From the NCBI GenBank assembly GCA_029718625.1, contig CM056380.1:104881948-104945947 (forward strand): 64,000 nt of DNA. The letters are read 5' to 3'. This document shows, one piece after another, positions 22,790 to 34,962 of the stretch (its first letter is position 1; the number at the start of each line of letters is the position of its first letter). The DNA comes from Synaphobranchus kaupii. Its lineage: Eukaryota; Chordata; Actinopteri; Anguilliformes; Synaphobranchidae. The notes beneath the pieces were generated by a model. That model made no database searches. It saw only the letters and a list, made by a program, of their open reading frames with translations, and was not told the origin of the DNA. Both the position numbers and the translations under genes were made by a program.

Positions 22790-23656
22790 AGGTCACACAA
22801 AAAAGTAGCTTCCGGCCGTGCAAGAAACAATATCCCCTCCGACCGGAGGCGGAACAAGGTATTTTGCCAGTGTTTAAAGAACTGTTAGAAGCTGGAGTAA
22901 TAGTGCCATGCCCCAATTCCCCCTGTAATACCCCAATACTCCCAGTAAAAAAATTTAAAAAAAGACAGATGGTTCATGGCGGTTTGTCCAAGACCTACGA
23001 GCAGTAAATAGTGCAGTACAACAAAGAGCACCTGTTGTTCCAAATCCTACTCAGGTACCAGGTAACTCAAACTACTTTACCGTGATCGATCTAGCTAATG
23101 CATTCTTTAGCATACATGTGGAACAGAGCTCACAGGAGTGGTTTGCATTCACGTTCATGAACAAAAATGGTCTAGAATGCCTCAGGGGTACGCAGAATCC
23201 CCTGCAGTATTCTCAGCAGCACTACAAGAGCGCTTAGAAAGTTTCCAGTTAAGTACGTTGGTACTATATGTCGATGATTTATTAATATGCTCTCCAAATA
23301 AGGACATGTGTGAAAAAGACTCGGTGCACCTTTTAAAATTCTTAGCAGAAACAGGGAACAAGGTAAAAATTAGCAAAGTCCAGCTGGCACTCCCTACTGT
23401 AAAATACCCGGGTCATGACATTTCAGAAAAAGGGAAAACATTAGGAGATGACCGAATAGCGGCCATAAAGCCAATCCCCAAACCAATAACTAAGAAACAA
23501 GTAATGTCATTTCTAGGCATGACAGGATACTGCAGACAGTGGATTCCGGATTGTGCAGAGATAACACAATCTCTGCAGGATCTGGCACACGGTCAACAAT
23601 TAGCATCAGGGGACAAGGTGACATGGACAGAGGAGGCAGAACAGGCTTTTTGCTAA
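22790..23656 (+). pseudogene. Retroviral reverse transcriptase, broken
   Basis: The first frame shows CNTPILPVKK, the conserved RT start. A second frame shows MPQGYAESPAVF and LYVDDLLICS, the catalytic region, and then the thumb (FLGMTGYCRQWIPDC). The two halves are in different frames with stops between, so the gene is inactive. The motifs fit gamma/epsilon-type retroviruses. Confidence 0.85.
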
Positions 23657-24119
23657 ATTGAAGCGACAACTATGTTCTGCCCCCACTTTAGGACTACCTG
23701 ACATGGACAAAGACAGTTAGCAGTTGACGAAAAGAATGGATTAATGTCTGCTGTGTTTATGCAGGACCACGGGGGCCGGACGCGGCCTGTGGCTTATTAT
23801 TCACAGAAATTGGATTCTGTGGCAGCGGGACTTCCCCCGTTGTCTCAGCGCTGGTTGCCTACCGCTGGTTGCCTACCGCCCTCTAACAGTTTTACTTTCT
23901 CATGAAGTTGCAGAGATCCTGTTGAACCAGAAAACAGCTCACTTCACACCAGCGAGACTGCTACACTACCAACATGTGCTGCTATCTTTACCTAATGTTA
24001 CAATAAAGATATACTGTGCTTAACCCTGCTACGCTCCTCCCCACAGCAGACGACGGGGAACCACATGATTGCTTACAGGTTATTGAGCAGATCTCTCCCC
24101 TGACCCACTGCCTAATAGT

Positions 24120-24428
24120 GTGGTGATAATTGATATGTTCTCTAAATGGGTTGAAGTCTTTCCAACAGGCAGAGCAGATGCATCAGCAGTAGCAAAGGTG
24201 CTACTCACGGAAATCATTCCGAGGTGGGGTATTCCTAGAAAAATCTCATCTGACCAAGGTAGACATTTCTGTAATGAAGCCATTAAGCAAATGTCAAATT
24301 TTTTAGGAATAGACTTACAGTTCCATTGTGTCTACCACCCAGCCAGTGGAGGGGCAGTAGAGAGGGTTAATGGGACTATTAAAACCCGTCTGGTAAAAGT
24401 AATGGAAGACACAAAATTAAGGCGTTAA
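24120..24428 (+). pseudogene. Retroviral integrase core fragment
   Basis: The motifs DMFSKWVEVFP, SSDQGRHF and GGAVERVNG are the integrase catalytic core with its acidic residues. The N-terminal zinc domain and most of the C-terminal domain are missing or out of frame. Confidence 0.85.
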
Positions 24429-24713
24429 TACAGGCGTTACCCATAGTACTAACAGGATGAGAAGCAGGAGGGTCAAAGGGGGTGGGTGCCGGAAGTAGGA
24501 AGTCAGGTCATGCTTAAAAAATTAGCACCAAAAAAGTTTACAAACACATTGGGAAGGGCCTTACACAGTGTTAATGGCAAAGGAACACGCCGCATGTTTG
24601 GGGGGGGGTTCAAGGGGGTTACAGGTGAAGTTAAAACCTTCAGTTAAAACCTGCCAATTAGGTGGGGTTGTGTGTTTTCACTTCCTTTCTCTGTTCCAGA
24701 ACATAAGTGAGAC

Positions 24714-25223
24714 ATGAACCACAAATACCAGAGGGAGCTGGGAGCCCTGACCAAGGCCAAACAACAAGAAAAGCAGCGCCACGATGCGAGAGTGGCGACG
24801 GGCCTCGCGTCCTCAGTATTCCTGGCTCTCCTGATCGTCACCTGTGTCCTGATCTCTGTATCCCCCCCCATAGAATACATACTGAACATGAGCTTACACT
24901 CACAGGAACTTGGTCCAGAACACAGGACTGTGATTGGGCTTGGGAACCCATTTTGCCAAAAGATGTTCCGTGGGGTTAAGGAAGTACTCCCACGACTGGG
25001 GTGGGCCCTGGGTATGGGTATAATCATAGTGCTGGGGGCACTTCTGACACATACCCTTATCAAACTAAGTCTCAGAAGGGCAATTTTAACCAAGCCTGTT
25101 TCTTCTCTGCATGTGACCCCGTACCAACACCGTGCGCTGCAACTGAAGGCCCAGCTGTACAGGGCCGTGCTCCAAATAGAGGAGGGCGACTCCTCTGAAA
25201 TGCTGCAGGTCCTCATGGCCTAA
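24714..25223 (+). CDS. Intact 169-residue two-membrane-segment protein of unknown function in the retrovirus
   Basis: The frame has a charged N-terminus (QRELGALTKAKQQEKQRH). A first hydrophobic segment (ASSVFLALLIVTCVLISV) lies near residues 33-50 and a second (LGWALGMGIIIVLGALLT) near residues 95-112. A soluble, leucine-rich C-terminal tail follows. It lies where an env or accessory gene would be. A CTGTTCCAG acceptor-like site sits about 20 bases upstream of the ATG, which would suit a spliced message. I do not recognise the family. It could be a short env remnant, a captured host gene or chance; the intact frame amid broken pol is what stands out. Confidence 0.45.
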   Translation: MNHKYQRELGALTKAKQQEKQRHDARVATGLASSVFLALLIVTCVLISVSPPIEYILNMSLHSQELGPEHRTVIGLGNPFCQKMFRGVKEVLPRLGWALGMGIIIVLGALLTHTLIKLSLRRAILTKPVSSLHVTPYQHRALQLKAQLYRAVLQIEEGDSSEMLQVLMA

Positions 25224-25386
25224 GCACAGATGGACGGGGGTGACTCGGTCCAGGGTGCAGTTGTCCTCAGGATAAGACCAGTACGGGTGTGGTAAGACTA
25301 AAGGTCCTCCATGCGCATATGTGTCCTCGGACATCCGGTGAAGACATCCCTTTCCCCCTTTCCTTCTGAGGATGGGGAGCCCACCA

Positions 25387-25478
25387 CTGCCCAGCTGCAC
25401 GTCGTGTTTGCTGGGAGGGGGGACTGAGGGGCTGCCCAGCTGCACGTCGTGTTTGCTGGGAGGGGGGACTGAGGGGCC
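25387..25478. repeat. 45-bp tandem duplication
   Basis: Two copies of a unit containing GCACGTCGTGTTTGCTGGGA lie side by side just upstream of an AATAAA (near 25483). This may be the 3' region of the retrovirus. Confidence 0.85.
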
Positions 25479-25907
25479 GTGAATAAAGGACTTAAAAGAT
25501 ATAGTAATTAGCTCAACATTTTTATTAAGTGCTTAAAGAACATGTTTAATCCACGCATTATTCCTTTGATTTAAGTGTTTTGTTTATTTTGGATTTATTA
25601 CAATGTATGTTTATTTCACATTTATCCACAGTGTGTAATCATTAAACTGAAAAGGAGTGTGCATTTGCTGAGTTTGCATGTACTAAGATTCTCAAGTTTG
25701 TGCAAGGATACACATCCTGTCCTTTGTGCAACCTTTTCAGAGAGCCGAGCTAGACAATTTAGAAGGGGGTGGCATGGCCCCTCGCTATCCCTGCTCGATC
25801 TATGGTTTCGAATCTGACATTGTGCCTTAGGATTTAGGCCAAGGGAGAAACATATATATATATTAAAGAATAAGAATGTAGCTACTAACAACTGCGGTTT
25901 GTATGAA

Positions 25908-26458
25908 CTCCTTCGCGACTAGAACGGCCCTATTAAAAATGGTTCGAATTCGAACCATAGCGTCATTTGTCTCTCTGCTATTGGTTAACCGTGGATTCGC
26001 GGTTGTATTCATTTGAAAATGTTTTGGATAGTCAGCCAATGATTGCACAGATATTCTTGGCTGTGTGACGTGGTTCATTTACGCTGCACTGTTGACGCGC
26101 AATACGTCTTTACAAGCCTTTCCGAAATGGCTTCGGCCAGTGGTAAACGCTGGTTTACTGCAGACGAAGTTGCTGAAATATGCACTATGCGCAACGATGA
26201 TAATGACAGCAACTTTGATTCTGAACATGGAGGAATGGAAAGTGGAGAAGAAAGTGAAAGTGAAACGTATTGCGCGTCAACAGTGCAGCGTAAATGAACC
26301 ACGTCACACAGCCAAGAATATCTGTGCAATCATTGGCTGACTATCCAAAACATTTTCAAATGAATACAACCGCGAATCCACGGTTAACCAATAGCAGAGA
26401 GACAAATGACGCTATGGTTCGAATTCGAACCATTTTTAATAGGGCCGTCGCGAAGGAG
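25908..26458 (+). mobile_element. piggyBac-type hairpin element
   Basis: Arms of about 200 bp (25908-26107 and 26264-26458) are near-perfect inverted copies. The outer ends are CTCCTTCGCGAC, followed by TTAA on the right (26459-26462) and TGAA on the left (25904-25907), consistent with a TTAA target with one mutation. The 155-bp loop encodes ASASGKRWFTADEVAEIC and then an acidic Asp/Glu/Ser stretch, which resembles the N-terminus of piggyBac transposases. The rest of the transposase is missing. Confidence 0.75.
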
Positions 26459-26604
26459 TTAAGCCTATAGAATTTGTTGTACTAATATATGATAATATGT
26501 ATCGGTTAAAATTAATGACAGTTAAACGTTTGTATTAATTATATATGACTAACCCTATATTGTGTGCTATTCCCTTGGCAATAAGTAATTCTTCAGGAAG
26601 ATAG

Positions 26605-26927
26605 TGTAATGGGGGAGTTGGGTTCGGAGGGCCAGATGCAACAGAGAGAGATCAAAAACTTTGTATCTCCGATAATCGGAAACACCACTAGAGTGAAAAC
26701 CTATACCTTTACCGGCTACATGTCAAATGCAAGAACTCTCGAAGCACCGGAAATCGGAAACCCAGAGCTATATATAGCCGGCAGGAAACCACAAACAGGT
26801 GCGGAGGATAATTGCAGTGCAAGATGAAAACACCGGAACGGAAGGCAGAAAATCCGATAGAGTGCACGACGCTGCTAAAAGAAAGAACGAACGCCGAAAT
26901 AAAACGAGGCTGCCGAAAACCATGACA
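26605..26927 (+). mobile_element. Solo LTR (family A), 5-bp target duplication
   Basis: It starts TGTAATGGGG, ends CCATGACA and is flanked by GATAG on both sides (26600-26604 and 26928-26932). Its 3' half closely resembles the LTR at 36709-37368; it is shorter by an internal deletion. Orientation follows the copy with a polypurine tract at 49068. Confidence 0.85.
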
Positions 26928-27069
26928 GATAGCTCGACCAACCGATAAGGGGTCAGGGGAACATATTTTCTAGCCTAGCGGTATAAATGGTTGTTGGTCG
27001 TAAATTCCCCCGGGAGAATGCTCATTGAAAAATAAACACCATATCACACCTTGAAGAGGTAATCAGTAG

Positions 27070-28095
27070 GCAAGGAAAGGCATATTTATTTATATAGCAC
27101 AATTCAAACCCAGGGGCCATTCAAAGTGCTTCACAGCAAACAAATAAAAACACAAAATAAATGAGAGTGCATATAAGGGCACAAAGCAATGAGATAAAAA
27201 TGCTGTCAATAGTAGAGGTAGAAACAGATAAAAATCAAAACATAAAAATTTAGCTAATAGTAGAAGTAGAAACATAAAAATTTAAACAGATAAAAATTTA
27301 GCTAAGACAGATAAATGTAAAATTGCTATGCTAAGATAATAAATAATAGAAACAGATAAAGATTAAAACAAATAAAAATGAGCTGAGACAGATAAATGTA
27401 AAATTGCTAAACTAAGATAATAAATAATAGAAACAAATAAAATAGAGATAAGAAGATTAAAAATAACAACATAAAATGTAAAATTGCTATGTTAAGATAA
27501 ACTGCAGAGATAAAACATCAAATTAATCATAGGCACAAGAAAATAAAATGTTTTTAATCTAGAATTAAAAATGTTAATAGATGGAGCACTTCTGAGGTTT
27601 TCTGGGAGATTGTTCCATTTGTGAGTAGCGTAAAAGCTAAATGCCGATTTCCCATGTTTGGTTCGTGGTATAGGTTTACCAGCAACCCTGTACCCATATA
27701 CCTAAATGATCGGCAAGGGTTATATTTTGTAAGCAGCTCAGAAATATACGTAGGGCCTAAGCCATTTAGCACTTTAAAATCAATTCTGAATTGGACGGGA
27801 AGACAGTGTAAAGATTTCAGAGCGGGGGTTATGTGTTCTGTTTTCCTAGTTCTGGTTAAAACTCTTGCAGCCGCATTTTGAACGAGTTGTAACTGTTTAA
27901 TGGTCTTTTTAGGAAGTCCAGTTAGGAGACCATTGCAGTAATCTAGCCTACTGGAGATAAAAGCATGAACTAGTTTTTCCAGATCTTGCTGGAATAGTAG
28001 GCCTTTGATTCTGGCTATATTCTTGAGATGGTTAAAAGCTGCTTTGTTGATTGATCTAATATGGCTTGTGAACGTAAGATCTGAATATATTAATT
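27070..28095 (-). mobile_element. LINE, 3' part (minus strand, disrupted)
   Basis: The minus frame encodes SRLDYCNGLL, then IQLQNAAARV-like text, then LNGLGPTYISELLTKYNP, the C-terminal tail of an L2-type LINE protein. The 3' end near 27070-27130 carries the shared tail with GCACTTTGAATGGCC. It was separated from its 5' part (31557-33570) by a second LINE. Confidence 0.82.
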
Positions 28096-28284
28096 AGGTC
28101 AGCTGCTAGTCTTTTGTGTTGCTAATCGCAAATAGATTCACCTGAGTGAATTAGCCCTGCAAGCAGCTGAGTGCAAGCGGGAAATTAGCAAGTAGTCTAT
28201 AAGTTAAAGTAGAGCCTCGTCGGTAATTTGAACAGTTGTAATGATCCCCCCCCCCCCACCTAACCTGTCTTCTCACCCCCTACC

Positions 28285-29052
28285 ATGTGTCTAACCCCCA
28301 TTCCTCTGTGCTCCATGCCTCGCTCCAGGAGGCCCAACCACCGCAGACGCTGTCCGGCTAACCTGGTCTACCCACCGCTGTCCTCTCATAAGGAATTCTC
28401 AGTGGTGGGTGGACTATGGAACTGCCGGTCAGCCGTCCAGAAAGCTGACTTCATCACTGCATATGCCAAGGTGAAGTCCCTCCACTTCCTGGCTCTCACT
28501 GAGATCTGGATCACTCCAGATAACACAGCCACTCCAGCTGCTCTCTCTGCTGGCTACTCCTTCTCCCACACCCCCAGGGCCTCAGGCAGAGGCGGGGGTA
28601 CTGGTTTGCTCATTTCCACATCCTGGAAATTCTCTATTCCCTCTGTACCCTGCCTGAATATCTCCTCCTTTGAGTTTCATGCAGTCACTGTAACTCACCC
28701 ATCTGCACTTAACATTGTTGTTCTCTATCGCCCCACAGGTCCGCTCGGCGCTTTCCTGGATGAACTGGACACTCTCCTGAGCTCCTTCCCTGAGGATGGT
28801 ACCCCAGTAATCCTACTGGGAGACTTCAACCTCCAACCAGACAGTGCCCAGCTATCCAGTGTCACCTCACTCCTCCAGTCCTTTGCCCTCACTCAGTCCC
28901 CATCGCCTGCTTCCCACAATGGTGGTAACCAACTGGACCTTGTACTCACCAGGAGTTGCGCCACATCTGAACTCACGGTGACCCCCCTCCACGTATCGGA
29001 CCATTTCTTTATCTCATTTTCTCTCCTGCCCACTCTCCCTCAAATCCGCTAA
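28285..29052 (+). pseudogene. LINE AP endonuclease
   Basis: The frame contains GLWNCRSAVQKADF near the start, LTEIW, LYRPTG, LLGDFNLQPDS, NGGNQLDLVLT and a closing SDHF, the AP-endonuclease motifs of L2/CR1-type LINEs. The catalytic His is in the SDH motif. It ends in a stop before the RT frame. Confidence 0.85.
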
Positions 29053-29068
29053 CAACCCACCCGCTGTT

Positions 29069-31203
29069 ATGTTCAGGAGAAATCTCCGCACCCTCTCTCA
29101 CACCTCTCTCACTACTTCTGCTCTCTCTGCACTTCCTCCTCCCGCTACCTTTGCTAAAATGCCCATTGATGTTGCCACCTCTGTGTTTAACTCATGCCTC
29201 TCTCAGTCTCTCAACAAACTATGCCCTCTTGTCTCCAAACCAGCCCGACTATCACCCCCTTCCCCGTGGCTGACGGATTCTCTCAGATCCAGCAGAACCA
29301 TGCTACGAGCCGCTGAGAGAAAGTGGAGGAAATCCAGATCCCCAGATGACCTGGCCTCCTACCACACTCTGCTGGCAGCCTTCACAGCTGCAACCACATC
29401 AGCTAAAACTTCATTTTTCCAGTCGAAAATTGATACATGTCTATCTAACCCACGTAAACTCTTTTCCACCTTCTCCTCCCTGCTCACCCCCCCCTCCACC
29501 CCCTTCACCCTCCTCCCTCTCTACAGATGACTTCCTGACCCACTTTGAGGGGAAGGTGGCTGCGATCCGGAACTCCTTCACGCATCCAGTGACACCCCAC
29601 ATCCCCCATACTGAAGCCATCGCTACACTGTCGTCCTTCAAGACTCTGAAGGACTCCGATGTGCTCGAGCTGGTGACGCGCCAGCGCGCAACCACCTGTC
29701 CACTAGACCCCATACCTTCAGCAGTCCTCCAGTCTATATCTGCTGAGCTCCTTCCATATCTGTCCTCCGTTATTAACACCTCCCTAATCTGTGGCCATGT
29801 TCCTGCTGCCTTTAAAACTGCCCGTGTAACCCCACTCCTTAAAAAACCTAGCTTAGATCCCGCTGATGTCAGGAACTACCGTCCTGTATCTCTCTTGCCC
29901 TTCCTGTCCAAAACAATTGAACGTGCTGTCCTTAACCAACTGTCTGTTTTTCTCCACCAGAACAACCTGCTTGACCCGCATCAGTCTGGCTTCAGAACCG
30001 GCCATTCCACCGAAACTGCTCTCCTGGCTGTGACTGAGGCACTCGCCACTGCTAGAGCCTCCTCCCTCTCCTCTGTTCTGATTCTCCTTGACCTGTCTGC
30101 GGCATTCGACACGGTCAACCACAAACTCCTGATCTCCACACTCGCTGAGATGGGCATTTCTGGAACTGCCCTCTCTTGGTTTGTATCGTATCTCACTGAT
30201 AGATCCTACCAAGTCTCCTGGAAGGGTTCCGTCTCTGCTCCCCGTCCCCTGTCTACAGGAGTCCCGCAGGGATCTGTACTGGGTCCTCTGCTGTTCTCTA
30301 TGTATACTAAGTCTCTTGGCTCAGTAATCCATTCACATGGCTTCTCATACCATAGCTATGCTGACGATACTCAACTCTTCCTCTCTTTCCCTCCCTCTAC
30401 CCCACAGGTTAAGGAGAGGATATCTGCTTGCCTGACTGACATCTCTGAGTGGATGGCTACCCATCACCTGAAGCTCAACCTTGACAAGACAGAGCTCCTC
30501 TTCATGCCGTACAAGACCTCCCCACTACATGACCTCTCCATCACCGTTGATGGGACCGTGGTGGCTGCCTCCCGCTCTGCAAGGAACCTGGGGGTGGTCC
30601 TGGACGACCGGCTGGACTTCAAAGAGCACATCAGGGCGACGGCACGGTCCTGCAGGTTCCTCCTGTACAACATCAGGAGGATTCGACCGTACCTGACCAC
30701 CTACTCCACCCAGCTTCTTGTCCAGACCATGGTCACCTCACGCCTGGACTACTGCAACTCCCTGCTCGCAAGCCTACTGGCCTGCGCCATTCTGCCTCTT
30801 CAACTCATCCAGAATGCAGCTGCCCGGCTTGTGTTCAACCTCCCGAAATTTTTCCCACGTAACCCCCCTGCTGAGGTCTCTCCACTGGCTGCCAGTTGCA
30901 GCCAGGATCAGGTTCAAAGTTCTGACCCTGGCCTACACTGCAGCCAATAGGACAGGCCCCGCCTACCTGCAGGACTTAATCCAGAACTATGTTCCTGCTC
31001 GACCACTTCGCTCTTCTACAGCAGGGCGACTGGCACTTCCCCCCCTCCGTGTCAAAGGCTCTCGCTTGTGCCGACTGCGGAGTTTTTCCACATTAGCACC
31101 TCAGTGGTGGAATGAACTTCCCATTCCCCTACGTTCTACTCCAACCCTGCCTGCATTCCGTCGAGGCCTGAAGACACATCTCTTCAGACTCCACCTTGAC
31201 TGA
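29069..31203 (+). pseudogene. LINE reverse transcriptase (frameshifted)
   Basis: Three overlapping frames cover the linker (LRAAERKWRKSR), the RT and the tail. The RT carries FRTGHSTETALL, LDLSAAFDTVNH, GVPQGSVLGPLLFSMY and YADDTQLF. The tail ([22 protein letters not shown]) lies in another frame. The catalytic YADD motif is intact, but the frame breaks inactivate the copy. Confidence 0.88.
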
Positions 31204-31556
31204 TATCCTCACCTAGGAATATCAGTTCCCTGTTCCCTGTGTTTTCCTGTCTGTTTATTATAGTTTATAATAGTATTTGGAATGGTTTATAATAGCATAG
31301 TTTATAATAGTATTTGGAATGGTTTATAATAGTATAGTTTATAATAGTATTTGGAATGGAAGTGTGGTGTTGCTGATTTGCCCACAGCTTACTGTGAACT
31401 ACAGTCAACGTTCATTGCTAGGGATAGCTGCTACATTATGCAAAGGATGTGCTTTGCCTCATCTGTTCTGTAATGATGATGATGTCTCTGTACGCACTTA
31501 CTGTACGTCGCTTTGGATAAAAGCGTCTGCTAAATAAATGTAATGTAATGTAATGT

Positions 31557-33570
31557 TAATACACCTAGTCCTTAGTGTTTAGGGCCCTAGCTTCAATATA
31601 AGTAGCTATTTCCAAGCGTTTCTCTTTGCTGCCAAATAAAATGACTTCTGTTTTTTCTTTATTTAATTGACTCATCCAGTTGTTTATTTGTTCCAGGCAT
31701 TTACAGAGTGTGTCAATTGGGCTAAAGTCATCAGATGAAAGAGCTAGGTAGATTTGCGTATCATCAGCATTGCAGTGGTATGAAATGCTGTAGCTTTGTA
31801 AATTTTTTCCGAGTGGGAGCATATACAAATTAAATAGAAGTGGCCCCAGTATTGATCCTTGGGGAATTCCACAAGTCAGTGACACCTGGTCGGATTGACA
31901 TCTGTCGATTTTAACGAAGTAGCTCTGTCCCTCCAGGTATGACCTGAGCCATTTGAGGACTGTACCAGATAGTCCTGCCCAGGTTTCTAGTCTGTTTAAA
32001 AGTATTTTGTGATCTAAAGTGTCGAATGCGGCACTGAGGTCTAGTAGTATAAGAACTGTTACTTTCCCTGAGTCAGTGTTTGCATGTATATCGTTTAAAA
32101 CTTTTATGAGTGCAGTCTCTGTACTATGTTCGGAGCGAAATCCTGATTGGAATTCAGCAAGGTGTTCATTTTCATTTAAGAAACTGGTTAGTTGGTTAAA
32201 AATGACCTTTTCAATAATTTTGCCCATAAAAGGAAGATTTGAGACAGGTCTATAGTTTTTAAGCATCGAGGCGTCTAGTGTTCTGTTTTTTAAGAGTGGT
32301 TTAATGGCAGCTATTTTTTAGCGAGTTAGGGAAGGAGCCTGATGTAAGTGAGCAATTAAATATTTGCAGTAAATCAACTGCAACAGAGCTGAAAATATTT
32401 TTAAAGAAGTTAGTTTGCAAAGAGTCAAGGCAGCAAGTTGATGGTTTGAGAAGCCGAACTATTTCATCTAGTGTTTTTAGGTCAATTGTGTTAAATTGTG
32501 ATAGTGGAACAACATTTTCTCTTGATGAAAGTAACGGTTTTGTCAATCTATCACCTGGCTGCGAGTTTAAAATCCTGGATCTAATACATTCGATTTTATC
32601 GTTGAAGAATTGTGCAAATTCGTTACATTTATTTGTGTTGAGGAGTTCAGGTTCAATTTGTCTATAGGGGGTTAGTAATTCTGTCAACCATGTTAAATAG
32701 AGTGCTTGCATTGTTGATGTTTGCGTTTATAATGTGAGAGAGATGTGATTGCCTAGCCTTGCTTAGTTCAGCGGTGAAAGTTAAAAGTGTTTGTTTATAG
32801 ATGTCATGGTCGACGCAGAGTTTAGTTTTTCGCCATTTTCGTTCAGCTTTCCTACACTCTTTTTTAAGGAATCTTACTGTAGTGGTGTTTCTCCAAGGTG
32901 CTTTTTGTTTGCCCGAAATCCTCTTTGTTTTTAGTGGAGCAACAACATCCATAACATTCAGAATTTTTGAGTGAAAATGTTCTAGCATTACATCAATGGA
33001 ATCTGCACTTATAGATGGAGATTTGGCTATGGCATCTATAAACTGAGTGCTAGCAGGCCTATTCTCCGTGATGTTTCTTTTGTTTGTTAAAACCGATCTA
33101 GATTGAATATCTGGAGCGATCTGGATCTCAAAAAAAAAATACAGAAATGGTCGGAGAGTGCTAAGTCCTCAACTGTGATATAGGACATGTTGATGCCTTT
33201 AGTAATCACCAAGTCAAGAATGTGCCCATGCCTTTTACATGTTGTGTGAGCTCAAATGTGTCAAATAGGGCAGAGAGTTCATTTGCGCTATTGTTCTTGG
33301 AATTATATAGGTGTATGTTAAAGTCTCCAGTTATAATGAGACAGTCATAATCAATGGCAATAACTGACAGTAGTTCCGAGAGCTCATTAATAAAGCTAGC
33401 CTACTTTGGGGGTCTGTAGATGGTTAAAAAACATATTTTGACAGCGCCTTTCAGTATAACGCAGAGGTATTCAAAAGATGAGAATATCTTTACATTGGAA
33501 TGTATCTTTGAATAGCGCCGCGACTCCACCTCCTTTTTTTCCGGCTCTACAAGTATTCAGAGAATTTAAA
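31557..33570 (-). mobile_element. LINE, 5' part (minus strand, disrupted)
   Basis: Reading leftward, endonuclease debris near 33270-33480 (IITGDFNIHLY) is followed by the linker (KAERKWRKTK, 32662-32988). The RT at 31565-32266 carries YRPVSNLPF, FRSEHSTETAL, LDLSAAFDTLDH and GIPQGSILGPLLFNLY, with CNADD in place of YADD. Stops and frameshifts lie between the blocks. The RT catalytic motif has Tyr-Ala changed to Asn-Ala. Confidence 0.85.
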
Positions 33571-34962
33571 TTTGGAGGGGCTCAGGCCCGGTTCTAGACT
33601 GTTTTGATTGGGGGGGCATGAAGAGATGTTGGTGGGGCACAAAGGGGAACGAAGTAGCGGGGGGGCTGGGGGTCCTCCCCCATACAATTTTGAGCCTTTT
33701 AAAACTTATTTCCTGCATTTCTACACAACCTCACACAGGGTATTTTCTAAAATAAAATGTTTAATCTATCGGAGAGAATCGCTGCGCATATAGCGGCCCT
33801 GGGCGAGTTGGAATCACGGTCGGGCTTGGAGGAGTCGCGCCCTGAATCAGGACGTGGTAACCTCCGTCTACTACTGGCTGACGGGGTTGTGCAGCGGTGA
33901 TTCTCTAGCGGTTGCTACACGGGGGGAATTGAATTAGAATAGGGGTTCAATTGAGGGGGAAAAAACGGGAAAAAAATCTGAAACAAATTATATTTAAAAA
34001 AAACTAATAATTTTAAACGTGGGCTAGCCTACTTTAATCAATATCAAGAGCCGATGTAATGGCCTTCTCATGAGCAATAATAACCAGGTTTTGCTTTCGC
34101 CCATGCAACATGGTATGGCGGAAGGGGTTAAAGATGCAAGATAACTTGGAGAAATAACTTGTTGCAGATGAAACCGATAATATCCAATTTTCAAACGGTC
34201 ACATGCACATTTTCTCCTCTCTCTGAGATTACTGTTTTTGTACATGATCCCTGACAAAAATAAGCGCAATAAACAAAAACTTAACTAAAGTTAAACTAAC
34301 ATTTAGAACACTAATTTGCCTTGCCCTATGTGTGTGCAATCTGAGCCATCAGAGTTCATAGTTGTCATGGCAACACCCCTCCCCCTTGGCATGACACTGA
34401 GACTCCGAGAGACACTCTGTGAAGCGGACGGGTCTGCTTCAGAGCTCTGTGTGTTTGTGCCTGAACACGACGAGAAGAGGGGGTGAGCAGTGGGAGACTT
34501 TGGAGGCGGGCTGTAGGTTGCCCACCCAATCAGAAGTTAGAAACGGTACTGGTATTTTCTGTGCTATTTTTCCATTGGCTGAACAAAATGTATTTTTTTT
34601 CTTAACTTTTGATTGGGTGGGCAAGACGCACGTTTAGGTGGGCTGTTGGAGTTGCCAGAGATCTAATGTTGAGTAGCGCCAGTTTTGACTTTGTATAGGA
34701 AGTCCCGGGGGCGTGTGAGATCGACATGATATAGGTAGCAGATTAGAATGGTTTACCACCCGAGTTGACGATGACCTTTTTCTTCTGCTACTGATCAAAT
34801 CTGGAATAGCATCTGGGACAGTTTGTACATAATCTACCGAAGCTACCGCAGTTGTTGTTGAAACGTGTGCGAGTCGAGAGGTCGAGAGGGCCTTGTAGAA
34901 AATACTTGATGCTAGTATCTTTGACCCAAGGGGGTTTGGGTGCAGACCGTCCTTCCCGAAAA
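33571..34962. other. Region with no gene recognised
   Basis: It contains a G-rich block near 33600-33670 and a 106-bp imperfect palindrome at 34518-34623 whose arms contain CCCACCCAATCA. No coding homology was seen. Confidence 0.45.

Larger units (their letters stand above)
22704..25500 (+). mobile_element. Decayed endogenous retrovirus (gamma/epsilon-like pol)
   Basis: Retroviral pol fragments run on the plus strand: the start of RT near 22790-23010, the RT core with a YVDD motif at 23138-23656, RNase H debris near 23700-23900, and integrase at 24120-24428. Several frames are broken. An intact 169-codon frame lies downstream at 24714-25223. Neither LTR was identified with confidence, and the left end is cut off where the Gypsy element sits. 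Confidence 0.8.
28096..31556 (+). mobile_element. L2-like LINE inserted into another LINE
   Basis: The element has an AP endonuclease, an RT and the typical fish L2 tail GCTTTGGATAAAAGCGTCTG, and ends in (TAATG)n. It interrupts the minus-strand LINE inside the RT C-terminal block NLGV|DSDLTF. A short TTAAT-like match is present on both sides. Frameshifts near 29050, 29520 and 30840 make it inactive. Confidence 0.88.
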
